Source: Fimenecus sp964527585
Lineage (GTDB): Bacteria; Bacillota; Clostridia; Oscillospirales; Acutalibacteraceae
Assembly (NCBI GenBank): GCA_964527585.1
Contig: CAZGPE010000002.1
Location: 1-64,000, forward strand
Length of the DNA: 64,000 nt
Reading direction: 5' to 3'
Shown here in pieces: positions 33,496-43,475 of the stretch (its first letter is position 1; each line of letters starts with the position of its first letter). The notes below the pieces were generated by a model. That model did not search any database, was not told the DNA's origin, and was given only the letters and a program-made list of their open reading frames with translations. A program made the translations under genes and the position numbers.

Positions 33496-34005
33496 TCAAA
33501 TGAACAAAATAATAATGAAAGAAGCGGCAAATACGGTCATTGTATTTATTAGTTTTACGCTTTTTTCCGTTTTGCTTTTTAATACGGAAATTTTTTCTTC
33601 AAAAAGTCCGATATATGTATCGCAGTTTTGCATTTGACCGTTTATATCGCTTCCGCCGAGTACATTTGCAAACGATATAAGCATTTGTTTTGTATTTTCG
33701 TCAATAGGCGCTTCGGAATAAAATTCATTTATGCAGGAAATCCACGAACTTTCAAAGGGCAGTCCTTGAGCAAGTTTTTCATAAGTGTTTTTAATGTATT
33801 TACAGCAAATAAATTCTTTGCTTTTATCGGCGCTTTCAAAAATCTTTTCAAGCGGAGTTCTTATGAACCCGATCTGAGTTTTTATGTATTTAATAAACAA
33901 AACGGTTGTTTCGAGAATTTTAAGCGTTTGTGTTTTTCTTTTTGAAAAATAGTTACCCGTAAAGCAAATTATTGCGCAAACTATAATCAATCCCGCTGTT
34001 TTCAT
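33496..34005 (-). CDS. spoIIIAB: Stage III sporulation protein AB
   Basis: A 169-aa protein with a helix at each end and a helical domain related to GspF of type II secretion. The ATG at 34005 has GGCGGTGA upstream; a GTG at 34014 is in frame. It overlaps the end of spoIIIAA by 53 bp, a long overlap that implies coupled translation. Confidence 0.88.
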   Translation of the reverse strand: MKTAGLIIVCAIICFTGNYFSKRKTQTLKILETTVLFIKYIKTQIGFIRTPLEKIFESADKSKEFICCKYIKNTYEKLAQGLPFESSWISCINEFYSEAPIDENTKQMLISFANVLGGSDINGQMQNCDTYIGLFEEKISVLKSKTEKSVKLINTMTVFAASFIIILFI

Positions 34006-34957
34006 TTGTTTCACCGCCTAATTTCAAAATCTTTTTTACTTTTCCGACATTTTCACCGGCCGAAAGTAAAACAATCGCATCAAACAGTCCGCTTTCAATT
34101 AAAATTTTCGACGGAGTCCTTCTGTACAAGTCGTCTATACTGTTGCAATGAACCGTTACGGCAAAATGTACGCCCGACATTACAGCGTTTATAATTTCCT
34201 CGGATTCTTCCTGCGACACTACTTCGTCGCAAAAAACAATATTCGGAGAAAAAGATCTAACCGCAGCCTCGATTGCATATTTTTTCGGATAAGAAGAGAA
34301 AATATCTGTATTGTTTCCGACATTGCACCGAGCTCTCAGCGGATTTGTTCCGGCGATTTCCAAACGCTCGTCAATTAAAGAGCATTTATAATATTCACCT
34401 GCATTTCCGTCGGAAATTTGCCTGACTAAATCTCTTAATACCGTAGTTTTTCCAGACATTGGCGGCCCTGCAATAATAACATTCGAAAGTTTCGAATAAA
34501 ACAGTTCAGACATTATGGTATCGGCACTGCCTCTGATCTCTCCGGCAATTCTGAAATTAAGACTGCAAATATCCCGAACACTGATGATTTTTCCGTTTTC
34601 AACAACGGCGTTTCCGCAAATTCCGACTCTGTGTCCGCCGGAAACCGTAATAAAGCTCCTGTTTATATCTTCCTGGTGCGAATAAACAGAATATTCGCAA
34701 ATTTTCTTAACGGTTTCCGTAAGTTCGTTATGTGAGATTTTCAAAAGCAAATCGGAAATAATATAAGACGGTTTACCGCTTTCGGTAATAAAACCGCAAC
34801 CTTTTTGAGTAACCAAAACAATCGGTTTGTCTGAACGCAATCGAATTTCTTTTAATGAATTCTTTTGTGTGTCTGATAGTTTGTAAATTACATCTTTGAT
34901 TCTTAACGGTAAATAAAACAATATATCGTTTATTCCTTTGTTATATAAAGCGCTCAT
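33953..34957 (-). CDS. spoIIIAA: Stage III sporulation protein AA (ATPase)
   Basis: ATPase of the SpoIIIA-Q complex, related to secretion and pilus ATPases. The 334-aa protein has Walker A AGPPMSGKTT (163-172), Walker B IVFCDEV near 235 and HCNSIDDL after it. GAGGTGA precedes the ATG. First gene of the operon. A CATATATAT element with a possible -35 lies upstream (34972-35002) and could be the mother-cell sigma-E promoter. Confidence 0.95.
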   Translation of the reverse strand: MSALYNKGINDILFYLPLRIKDVIYKLSDTQKNSLKEIRLRSDKPIVLVTQKGCGFITESGKPSYIISDLLLKISHNELTETVKKICEYSVYSHQEDINRSFITVSGGHRVGICGNAVVENGKIISVRDICSLNFRIAGEIRGSADTIMSELFYSKLSNVIIAGPPMSGKTTVLRDLVRQISDGNAGEYYKCSLIDERLEIAGTNPLRARCNVGNNTDIFSSYPKKYAIEAAVRSFSPNIVFCDEVVSQEESEEIINAVMSGVHFAVTVHCNSIDDLYRRTPSKILIESGLFDAIVLLSAGENVGKVKKILKLGGETNENSGIDYSLRNNLLYG

Positions 34958-34971
34958 TTTTTCACCTCAAT

Positions 34972-35002
34972 AATATATATGCTACTTGTCCCGATTTATT
35001 AC
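34972..35002 (-). promoter_or_regulatory. Possible sigma-E-type promoter of spoIIIA
   Basis: Minus strand CATATATAT (-10-like, from 34981) with GTAATA (34997-35002) 15 bp upstream. The -10 resembles the sigma-E CATACANT consensus. The same GCATATATATT and 15-bp spacing occur before the DUF4830 gene at 54734-54764. Confidence 0.4.
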
Positions 35003-35008
35003 CGACTA

Positions 35009-35037
35009 TTGAAAGACAATTAAAAATGTGATAAAAT
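35009..35037 (+). promoter_or_regulatory. Promoter of the YfhO-family gene
   Basis: -35 TTGAAA (35009-35014), 17-bp spacer, -10 TAAAAT (35032-35037), 31 bp before the ATG with AAGGAG between. Confidence 0.7.
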
Positions 35038-35067
35038 TTTTTCATTACTTTTTAAGGAGTAACTGCA

Positions 35068-37872
35068 ATGACTAAAATTTACGAACATAACAGTAACAAC
35101 TTAAACAAACTGTATTCTTTTTTTCTGAAAAACAAGTACATTCTTCTTTCGGGTGCAGTTTCGTTTTTGATTTTTTTACTGATTTCATTTTGCTATGATC
35201 TTGTTCCGTTCGGTAATATGACAATTCTCAGAATGGATTTATATCATCAATACGGTCCTTTGTTTGCCGAATTATACGACAGACTCACGAATGGCGGATC
35301 ATTGGTTTATTCATGGAATTCCGGTCTCGGATCTTCTTTTTTGGGAAACTATTTTAATTATCTCTCAAGTCCCCTTACCTTAATAATTTTGCTTTTCGGT
35401 CATGAAAACATAACAGAAGCAATATCAACGCTTATTATGTTAAAAGCCGTCTTATCCTCTGTTTCGTTTACCTATTATCTTAAAGCTTCGCTTAACAAAC
35501 ACAGTTGCGCAACAGCGGCTTTCGGTGTTTTATACGCATATTGCGGATATTTTGTCGCTTATTATTGGAATTTAATGTGGCTTGATGCAATGGTGCTCTT
35601 CCCGATAATAATTCTCGGAATAGAACACATTATCAATAAAGGGAAAACGGCTCTTTACTGCATCGGTCTTACCGTAATGATTTTCGCAAACTATTATATG
35701 GCATTTATGGTTTGCATTTTTTCGGTACTGTACTTTTTAACTTATTACTTTGCCAATTATCCTTTTTCTCAAAAATTCAAAAATTCCGACTCTGATAAAC
35801 TAATCGAAAAACTGAAGAATTCTCTTTTCTTCTCAAGCGGTCTTAAGTTTGCTTTATATTCCTTACTTGCGGGATGCCTTGCCGCTGTTGCGATTTTTCC
35901 GTTGATAACAATACTTTCGCAAAGTTCAGCAACATCGAGTTCATCTCCGACAACACTCACAAAATATTTTACCGCTTTTGATTTTCTCGCAAATCATTTA
36001 GCAAGCACCGATGCAACCATAAGAAGCAGCGGAAACGATGTATTGCCCAATGTTTACTGCGGAATTTTAACGCTCATACTTGTTCCGCTTTATCTTTTTT
36101 CAAAAAAGATTTCTTTAAGAGAAAAAATATCTTATATAAGTCTGCTTGCTGTTTTATACTTCAGTTTTAATATAAATTATCTTAATTTCTTTTGGCACGG
36201 ACTTCATTTTCCGAATGACCTTCCTTACAGATTTTCTTTTATGTATTCTTTTGTTCTGCTTATTCTTGCGTTCAAAGCGTTTACAAATATCACGGAATAC
36301 ACCGGCAGACAGCTTCTCGCTGTCGGAACTTGCCTTATATTCTTTATAATTCTTACTGAAGAATTAACCTCTAAAAACATTGATGACATTTCACTTATAA
36401 TAAGTCTTGTTTTTGCTGTCGGTTATGTTATTATTCTTCATTTATATAAAGATAAAAGATTCCAGACTTCCGCACTGTCTTTACTTTTGCTTTGTGCGGT
36501 AACTTCCGAAATCGCTCTCGGAAATACCGATAACTATTCAATGAACCAATCAAAAACAAGTTACACATCCGATTATTCTCAATTCAGAGAAATTAAGGAA
36601 AAACTCGATGAATACGACAATAACGGATTTTACCGTATGGAGTTAACAGATCTTCGAACGAGAATGGATCCGTGTTGGTTTAACTATAACGGCGTGTCTG
36701 TTTTTTCATCAATGGCTTATGAATCGGTTGCAAATCTACAACAAAACTTAGGTCTGTACGGTAACTTTATAAACAGTTACACATATAAACCCCAAACCGC
36801 TGTTTACAATTCGTTGTTCGGTCTTAAATATATCGTTGATAACGACGGTTTGACAATGAACAGTAAACTCTTTGAAGAACTTTTCGGTAACGAAAAATTC
36901 GTTGCGTACAAAAACAATTACGATCTTTCCGTTGCCTTTGCGGCAAGTTCGGCGGTTAAGTCTTGGGATGCTTCTGTATATGACAATCCTTTTGAAGCGC
37001 AGTCGGATTTGTTTGCTATGACAAGCGGTGTTGAAAATGTTTTTACAAAACTTGTATGCGAAAATGCAACCTATTCAAATATAAACGATTTCTATCCCAA
37101 TGAATTTGAAACCGGTCAGTATAAATTTTCAAAATCAGTAGATGATCAGGTCGGAAGTGTTTGCTTTGAAATCACACCCGAAAAAGAAGAAAATGTTTAT
37201 TTTTACATTAAATCAAATGCAGTGGAAACCGTAACGGTATCGGGAACTATGTTCTCGAAAACATATTCTTCGTTTGATGAACCGTATATTGTTGACATCG
37301 GACTCATCGGAGAAAACGAAACCGTTTATATTGATATTTCCATAAAAGACTCTTCAAACCGAGGTAATTTGAATTTCTATGCCTATGCACTCAATCAGGA
37401 AAACTTTGAAAAAGGATATTCGGTATTGAAAGACGGAAATTTTGAAATAACCGATTATTCCGACACAATGCTTTGCGGTAAAATCAAAGCATCGGCATAT
37501 TCAACAGTCTTTACTTCAATTCCTTATGATATAAACTGGGATGTATATATTGACGGGAAAAAACTTTCAAATGATGAAATCTGCAAAATATCCGACAGTC
37601 TTCTCGGATTTGATATAAGCGAAGGCGAACATACTGTTGTTTTAAGATACAACTCTTCGGGATTGCTTGTCGGTTCGTTTATATCTGTTTTAACCATTAT
37701 TCTCGCAACGGTAATAATCATTATGAAAAGAAACAAAGTTCTCTTTTTCAAAAAAGCAACTGTGAATAAATGGGAAATAAAAAGCAGTGATAACTCAGAA
37801 GAATTTGAAATTGATTTAAGCGTTTTCGAAACAGATGAACCGATAATATCTCAACAGGAAGAAGAAAACTGA
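35068..37872 (+). CDS. YfhO-family polytopic membrane protein
   Basis: A 934-aa protein with about 12 membrane helices in the first 480 residues, a large extracellular region (about 490-850), a last helix near 870-892 and an acidic cytoplasmic tail. SFCYDLVPFGNMTILRMDL, LDAMVLFPIIILGIEH and FPNDLPYRFSFMYSF are YfhO hallmarks. In Listeria and Bacillus, YfhO proteins modify lipoteichoic acid with sugars as GT-C type transferases. The donor and acceptor here are unknown. Single-gene unit with its own promoter and terminator, the only plus-strand gene between 9.8 and 49.5 kb. Confidence 0.88.
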   Translation: MTKIYEHNSNNLNKLYSFFLKNKYILLSGAVSFLIFLLISFCYDLVPFGNMTILRMDLYHQYGPLFAELYDRLTNGGSLVYSWNSGLGSSFLGNYFNYLSSPLTLIILLFGHENITEAISTLIMLKAVLSSVSFTYYLKASLNKHSCATAAFGVLYAYCGYFVAYYWNLMWLDAMVLFPIIILGIEHIINKGKTALYCIGLTVMIFANYYMAFMVCIFSVLYFLTYYFANYPFSQKFKNSDSDKLIEKLKNSLFFSSGLKFALYSLLAGCLAAVAIFPLITILSQSSATSSSSPTTLTKYFTAFDFLANHLASTDATIRSSGNDVLPNVYCGILTLILVPLYLFSKKISLREKISYISLLAVLYFSFNINYLNFFWHGLHFPNDLPYRFSFMYSFVLLILAFKAFTNITEYTGRQLLAVGTCLIFFIILTEELTSKNIDDISLIISLVFAVGYVIILHLYKDKRFQTSALSLLLLCAVTSEIALGNTDNYSMNQSKTSYTSDYSQFREIKEKLDEYDNNGFYRMELTDLRTRMDPCWFNYNGVSVFSSMAYESVANLQQNLGLYGNFINSYTYKPQTAVYNSLFGLKYIVDNDGLTMNSKLFEELFGNEKFVAYKNNYDLSVAFAASSAVKSWDASVYDNPFEAQSDLFAMTSGVENVFTKLVCENATYSNINDFYPNEFETGQYKFSKSVDDQVGSVCFEITPEKEENVYFYIKSNAVETVTVSGTMFSKTYSSFDEPYIVDIGLIGENETVYIDISIKDSSNRGNLNFYAYALNQENFEKGYSVLKDGNFEITDYSDTMLCGKIKASAYSTVFTSIPYDINWDVYIDGKKLSNDEICKISDSLLGFDISEGEHTVVLRYNSSGLLVGSFISVLTIILATVIIIMKRNKVLFFKKATVNKWEIKSSDNSEEFEIDLSVFETDEPIISQQEEEN

Positions 37873-37877
37873 AAATT

Positions 37878-37909
37878 AAAGCCATAGACATATAAATGTC
37901 TATGGCTTT
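37878..37909. terminator. Bidirectional terminator between yfhO and uvrA
   Basis: AAAGCCATAGACAT and ATGTCTATGGCTTT form a 14-bp stem with T-rich flanks on both strands, serving two convergent genes. Confidence 0.92.
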
Positions 37910-37921
37910 CTTGTTTGAACC

Positions 37922-40744
37922 TTACTTCAAAATTTTTTTCAAATACTGTCCCGTATACGATTTTTTACATTTTGCAACTTCTTCGGGCGTTCCGCATACA
38001 ACAATGTTTCCGCCTTTATCTCCGCCTTCATATCCTAAGTCGATAATATAATCGGCAACTTTTATAACATCGAGATTATGCTCGATTACTACAACGGTAT
38101 TACCGGCATCGACAAGTCTTTGCAAAACTTTGATAAGGCCGTGAACATCGGCCGTGTGCAGTCCCGTTGTCGGTTCATCTAAAATGTAAATCGTTTTGCC
38201 GGTCGAAACCTTTGAAAGTTCGGTTGAAAGTTTAACCCTTTGCGCTTCACCGCCCGAAAGAGTTGTGGCAGGCTGACCGATTTTAATATATCCGAGACCG
38301 ACATCAAACAAAGTTTTGAGTTTTCTGTGTATTTTAGATTGATTTTTGAAGAACTCCATACCCTCTTCGACTGTCATATCCAAAACTTCGGAAATTGTTT
38401 TTCCTTTGTATTTTACTTCAAGCGTCTCTCTGTTGTACTTTGCGCCTTTACAAACATCACATGGAACATAAACATCGGGAAAGAAGTTCATTTCGATTTT
38501 AATTATTCCGTCTCCCTGGCACGCTTCACAGCGTCCGCCTTTGACATTGAAAGAAAATCTCGAAGCAGAATATCCTCTCATTTTTGCATCTTGAGTTGAT
38601 GCGAAAAGTTCCCGAATATCGTTAAAAACGCCTGTATATGTCGCAGGATTGGAACGGGGTGTTCTTCCGATGGGAGACTGATTTATATCAATAACTTTAT
38701 CAAGATTTTCAATGCCGATTATTTCATCGCACTTACCTACGCTTTTTTTTGCGTTGTTCAGTTCGTTTGCCAATCTCTTATATAAAATTTCATTTACGAG
38801 CGACGATTTTCCCGAACCGGAAACACCGGTAACACATATAAATTCTCCGAGCGGAAATTCGACATTGATATTTTTAAGGTTGTTTTCATAGGCGTTTTTA
38901 ACAATAAGTTTTTCTCCGTTACCGGAACGCCGAATTTTTGGGACTTCGATTTTTTTCACTCCGCTTAAATACTGTCCGGTTACGGACTTTTCGCATTTAA
39001 GTAATCCGTCAACATCGCCGCTGTATACAACTTCTCCGCCGTGTACACCGGCTCCTACGCCGATATCGACAACATAATCCGCCGCTCTTATCGTTTCTTC
39101 ATCATGCTCGACAACGATTAAAGTGTTTCCTAAATCACGAAGTTCTCTCAAAGTACCGAGCAATTTATCGTTATCTCTCTGATGCAAGCCGATGCTGGGT
39201 TCGTCAAGAATATACAAAACACCCATAAGCGATGAACCGATCTGCGTTGCAAGTCTGATTCTTTGGCTTTCACCGCCGGAAAGCGTTCCTGCCGAACGGG
39301 AAAGCGTTAAATAATCAAGACCGACACTTACGAGGAAATTAAGACGCTGTCTTATCTCTTTGATTATCGTATCAGCTATCAAATGCTGTTTTTCGGTTAA
39401 CTCAAGCGAATCCAAAAATTCAATTGCTTTCGAAATAGGAAGTTCGGTAAATTCAATAATGTTTTTGCCGCCGATCGTTACCGCAAGCGCCGACTTATTA
39501 AGCCTTTTACCGTTACATTCGGGGCAGTTACACTCATCCATAACTTTAGTAATTTCCGCCCTCGAATATTCGCTTGTTGTTTCGTTATAGCGCCGTTGAA
39601 GATTATTTACAATACCTTCGAAATCAGTCAGATATGTTCCGGACCCGTAAGAATTGATACGGGTCATCTTTATTTTTTTCCCTTTTGTTCCGTAAAGAAT
39701 TATATCTAACTGTTCTTTTGTAAAATCTTTAATCGGAGTATCGAGACTGAATCCGTACTCTTCCGCCAACGCCGAATAATACATCTGAGCAATGGTACCG
39801 CTGTCTGCTTTTGACCATCCGGAAGCGTTGATTGCACCCTGATTTATAGATAAATTCTTGTCGGGAATAACAAGATCGGGATTTATACTCAAAAATGTAC
39901 CTAAGCCCATACATTTCGGGCAGGAGCCGTATGGATTGTTAAAAGAAAATGTTCTCGGTGCCATTTCTTCAATACAGGTTCCGTGCTCGGTACAGGCAAA
40001 CTTTTGAGAAAATACCATTTCTTCTTTTCCGACAACATCCACGATGACGGTTCCGTCGGCAAGATTGCAGGCTGTATCAACCGAATCAGCTAATCTGCTT
40101 CTTATGGAATCGTTAATAACAAGTCTGTCAACAATAACTTCTATGCTGTGTTTAATATTTTTATCGAGTTTGATTTCTTCGGACAAATCGTAAATATTCC
40201 CGTCAACACGAACTCGGACATATCCTGACTTTCTGACGGAATCGAGAAGTTTAATATGCTCGCCTTTTTTTCCACGGACAATCGGCGCAAGTATCTGTAT
40301 TTTTTCTCCTTCGTCAAGTCCGAGGACTTTATCAACGATTACATCAACAGTCTGCATTGAGATTTCACGGTTACAAATCGGGCAGTGCGGAGTTCCGATT
40401 TTCGAATAAATCAAACGCAGATAGTCGTATATTTCCGTAACCGTACCGACAGTCGAACGAGGATTTTTAGAAGTCGTTTTTTGGTCGATTGAAATAGCCG
40501 GCGAAAGTCCCTCGATATACTCAACATCGGGCTTATCCATCTGGCCTAAAAATTGGCGTGCATATGAAGAAAGAGACTCAATATATCTTCTTTGCCCTTC
40601 GGCGTAAATTGTGTCAAAAGCCAAAGAGGATTTTCCGGAACCGGATAACCCCGTAAAAACAACAAGTTTATCACGGGGAATTTCTATATCAACATTTTTA
40701 AGATTATTCGCTTTTGCGCCTTTTACAACAATTTTATTTTGCAA
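37922..40744 (-). CDS. uvrA: Excinuclease ABC subunit A
   Basis: DNA damage-recognition ATPase of nucleotide excision repair. At 940 aa it is full length, with two ABC modules: Walker A GLSGSGKSS near 32-40 and GVSGSGKSS near 640, signature LSGGESQR and LSGGEAQR, and zinc knuckles CPKCxGLG-like and CEACQGDG. The start is TTG at 40744 with GGAAGG upstream. It follows uvrB by 2 bp. Confidence 0.98.
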   Translation of the reverse strand: MQNKIVVKGAKANNLKNVDIEIPRDKLVVFTGLSGSGKSSLAFDTIYAEGQRRYIESLSSYARQFLGQMDKPDVEYIEGLSPAISIDQKTTSKNPRSTVGTVTEIYDYLRLIYSKIGTPHCPICNREISMQTVDVIVDKVLGLDEGEKIQILAPIVRGKKGEHIKLLDSVRKSGYVRVRVDGNIYDLSEEIKLDKNIKHSIEVIVDRLVINDSIRSRLADSVDTACNLADGTVIVDVVGKEEMVFSQKFACTEHGTCIEEMAPRTFSFNNPYGSCPKCMGLGTFLSINPDLVIPDKNLSINQGAINASGWSKADSGTIAQMYYSALAEEYGFSLDTPIKDFTKEQLDIILYGTKGKKIKMTRINSYGSGTYLTDFEGIVNNLQRRYNETTSEYSRAEITKVMDECNCPECNGKRLNKSALAVTIGGKNIIEFTELPISKAIEFLDSLELTEKQHLIADTIIKEIRQRLNFLVSVGLDYLTLSRSAGTLSGGESQRIRLATQIGSSLMGVLYILDEPSIGLHQRDNDKLLGTLRELRDLGNTLIVVEHDEETIRAADYVVDIGVGAGVHGGEVVYSGDVDGLLKCEKSVTGQYLSGVKKIEVPKIRRSGNGEKLIVKNAYENNLKNINVEFPLGEFICVTGVSGSGKSSLVNEILYKRLANELNNAKKSVGKCDEIIGIENLDKVIDINQSPIGRTPRSNPATYTGVFNDIRELFASTQDAKMRGYSASRFSFNVKGGRCEACQGDGIIKIEMNFFPDVYVPCDVCKGAKYNRETLEVKYKGKTISEVLDMTVEEGMEFFKNQSKIHRKLKTLFDVGLGYIKIGQPATTLSGGEAQRVKLSTELSKVSTGKTIYILDEPTTGLHTADVHGLIKVLQRLVDAGNTVVVIEHNLDVIKVADYIIDLGYEGGDKGGNIVVCGTPEEVAKCKKSYTGQYLKKILK

Positions 40745-40746
40745 AA

Positions 40747-42702
40747 TTATTTTCCTTCCTTGAGTTTTGCGATTTTATCACGCAATGCAGCTGCGTGCTC
40801 GAATTCAAGTATTTTTGCCGCTGCTTTCATTTCGTTAGTAAGTTCGATAATAAGTTTTTCTCTCTCCGCTTTGCTTAAGCGCTTACCTGTTTCATCACGG
40901 TGTGTTGCGGAAATTTCGAGAACATCACGAACACCTTTTTTTATCGTTTTCGGGATAATATTATGCTCGGCGTTATATTTCATCTGAATTTCACGGCGTC
41001 TGTATGTTTCGCTTATGGCTTTTTCCATTGAAGGCGTAACGCTGTCTGCATACATAATAACCTGGCCTTCGGAATTCCTTGCGGCTCTTCCGATTGTTTG
41101 AATAAGTGCGGTTTCCGAGCGTAAAAAGCCCTCTTTATCAGCATCCAAAATTGCAACCAACGATACTTCGGGGATATCTAATCCTTCACGCAAAAGGTTG
41201 ATGCCGACAAGAACATCATATTCACCCAAACGCAAATCACGGATAAGTTCCATTCGCTCGATTGTATCAATATCATAATGCATATATTTTACTTTTATAC
41301 CGTTAGAATCAAGGAACTCCGTCAAACTTTCAGCCATTTTTTTAGTAAGTGTTGTAACAAGCACTCTTTCTTTTCTTTCGACTCTCAAGTTTATTTCCGA
41401 AATTAAATCTTCGATTTGATCTTCGGTCGGTCGCACGGAAATTTCCGGATCAAGCAATCCCGTAGGTCTTATAAGTTGTTCGACAATTTGAGAACTCTTA
41501 TCTTTTTCCAAATCACCGGGAGTTGCGCTGACAAAAATCTTTTGACCCACACGAGTATAAAATTCATCAAAAGTTAAAGGTCTGTTGTCAAAGGCGGAAG
41601 GCAATCTGAAGCCGTAATTAACCAAAGATTCTTTTCTTGAACGGTCTCCCCCGTACATTCCTCTGACCTGCGGTAAAGTTACATGGGATTCATCTACAAA
41701 AAGAACGAAATCATCGGGAAAATAGTTTAACAGCGTAAACGGAGCCGAACCCTCTTCTCTTCCCGACATAACCCGTGAATAGTTTTCGATTCCTTTGCAA
41801 AATCCTGTTTCTCTCAGCATTTCCATATCGTATTCTGTACGCTGTCTTATTCGCTGAGCTTCGAGAAGTTTTCCTTCTTTTTCAAATGCTTTAACTTGAT
41901 TTTCCATTTCATCGAGTATATTTTCAATTGCTTTTTCGAGTTTATCCGGCGCCACGACATAATGCGATGCGGGATAAATCGCAATGTGCGAAACAACATT
42001 TTTAACCTGACCGGTTAATGCGTTTATCTCTGAAATACGGTCGATTTCATCTCCGAAAAATTCAACACGGATTGCATTTTCACTTGAATAAACAGGAAAA
42101 ATTTCAACGGTATCACCACGAACTCTGAATTTGTTTCTCGTGAAATTTATATCGTTTCTTTCATACTGAATACTTACAAGTTTTTTTATCAAATCGTCTC
42201 TGCTTTTTTGCATACCCTGACGAAGAGAAATTACCATATTTCTGTAATCAATCGGATCTCCGAGAGTGTATATGCAAGAAACACTTGCAACAATAATCAC
42301 ATCACGCCTTTCTGAAAGCGCCGATGTTGCCGAATGGCGTAATTTATCAATTTCGTCGTTTATTGACGAATCTTTTTCAATATAGGTATCGGTAGTGGGA
42401 ATATAGGCTTCCGGTTGATAATAATCGTAATATGATACAAAGTATTCAACGGCATTTTCGGGGAAAAATTCTTTGAATTCGGAACAAAGCTGAGCTGCCA
42501 AAGTTTTGTTGTGCGCAAGAACGAGCGTCGGTCTGTTAATTTGCGCAATAACATTAGCCATTGTAAAAGTTTTACCGGAACCCGTAACACCGAGTAAAGT
42601 TTGTTCTTTATATCCGCTGTTAATTCCGTTGACGAGTTTCTTTATCGCTGATGGCTGATCGCCGGTCGGTTTATACTCTGATACCAACTTAAACTTGTCC
42701 AT
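40747..42702 (-). CDS. uvrB: Excinuclease ABC subunit B
   Basis: Helicase-like damage-verification subunit (651 aa). Motif I GVTGSGKTFTMANV, the beta-hairpin YYDYYQPEAYIP, DESHVTLPQVRGMY, and the C-terminal UVR domain binding UvrC. The ATG at 42702 follows AAAGGGGAA; the longer in-frame start at 42720 lacks a site. uvrB-uvrA pair. Confidence 0.98.
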   Translation of the reverse strand: MDKFKLVSEYKPTGDQPSAIKKLVNGINSGYKEQTLLGVTGSGKTFTMANVIAQINRPTLVLAHNKTLAAQLCSEFKEFFPENAVEYFVSYYDYYQPEAYIPTTDTYIEKDSSINDEIDKLRHSATSALSERRDVIIVASVSCIYTLGDPIDYRNMVISLRQGMQKSRDDLIKKLVSIQYERNDINFTRNKFRVRGDTVEIFPVYSSENAIRVEFFGDEIDRISEINALTGQVKNVVSHIAIYPASHYVVAPDKLEKAIENILDEMENQVKAFEKEGKLLEAQRIRQRTEYDMEMLRETGFCKGIENYSRVMSGREEGSAPFTLLNYFPDDFVLFVDESHVTLPQVRGMYGGDRSRKESLVNYGFRLPSAFDNRPLTFDEFYTRVGQKIFVSATPGDLEKDKSSQIVEQLIRPTGLLDPEISVRPTEDQIEDLISEINLRVERKERVLVTTLTKKMAESLTEFLDSNGIKVKYMHYDIDTIERMELIRDLRLGEYDVLVGINLLREGLDIPEVSLVAILDADKEGFLRSETALIQTIGRAARNSEGQVIMYADSVTPSMEKAISETYRRREIQMKYNAEHNIIPKTIKKGVRDVLEISATHRDETGKRLSKAEREKLIIELTNEMKAAAKILEFEHAAALRDKIAKLKEGK

Positions 42703-42731
42703 ATTTTCCCCTTTCCGCATTTTTTATTTAT

Positions 42732-43460
42732 TTAATTATTATCCGGAATAAAAGTATCCATATATCTTAACTTAAATAAATTTGTTCTGTGCTTATAATC
42801 AATTTTAGCCTTTTTTTCAAGATCTTCGATTTCACCCGTTCTGATATATCTATCGAGTTCCTCATAAGTAAAACCGAGATTTTCCTCATCGGTTTTACCG
42901 CAAAGACCGTCAATCGGAACTTTATTAACCAGAATATCGGGAAGACCGAGAACTTTTCCGATTTGTTTCATTTCCGTAACGGTAATATTTGCACAAGGGC
43001 TGAAATCACCTGCCGCATCGCCGTACCTTGTTGAATACCCTACCCAATCTTCCGATAAATTACAGGTGTTTGCAACTCTTCCGTTATGACTTTGAGCAAT
43101 CGAATAAAGAACGGTCATTCTTATTCTCGGAGGTATATTTGTTTTTGACTGTTCAGAAAGAGTAAACGGCAAACTTCCGTTTAACGCTTCAACTGTATCT
43201 TTAATATTTACCGTATAATGCTTAATATCAAGATGGTCAACCAAAAGCTGTGCCATATCTATATCGTGTTGAACTCCGCAAGGCATTAAAACACCGATTA
43301 CCCGTTCTTTTCCCAACGCTTCGACACATAAAGCGGCAACAATAGAACTGTCTTTTCCGCCTGAAATTCCGACAATGGCATTACAGTCTTTTCCGTTCTC
43401 ATCGAAAAATTTTCTGATCCACTGAACACATTCGTTTTTAGTTTTTACTGCATCAAACAT
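42732..43460 (-). CDS. nadE: NAD+ synthase (ammonia-dependent)
   Basis: Amidates deamido-NAD. The 242-aa protein has the ATP-pyrophosphatase loop GISGGKDSSI (34-43), NTCNLSEDWVGYSTRYGD and a C-terminal PIDGLCGKTDEENLGFTYEELDR-type segment (in part). No glutaminase domain is fused. It lies 29 bp upstream of uvrB and may share its transcript. Confidence 0.95.
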   Translation of the reverse strand: MFDAVKTKNECVQWIRKFFDENGKDCNAIVGISGGKDSSIVAALCVEALGKERVIGVLMPCGVQHDIDMAQLLVDHLDIKHYTVNIKDTVEALNGSLPFTLSEQSKTNIPPRIRMTVLYSIAQSHNGRVANTCNLSEDWVGYSTRYGDAAGDFSPCANITVTEMKQIGKVLGLPDILVNKVPIDGLCGKTDEENLGFTYEELDRYIRTGEIEDLEKKAKIDYKHRTNLFKLRYMDTFIPDNN

Positions 43461-43475
43461 TTGTTATTCTCCTTA

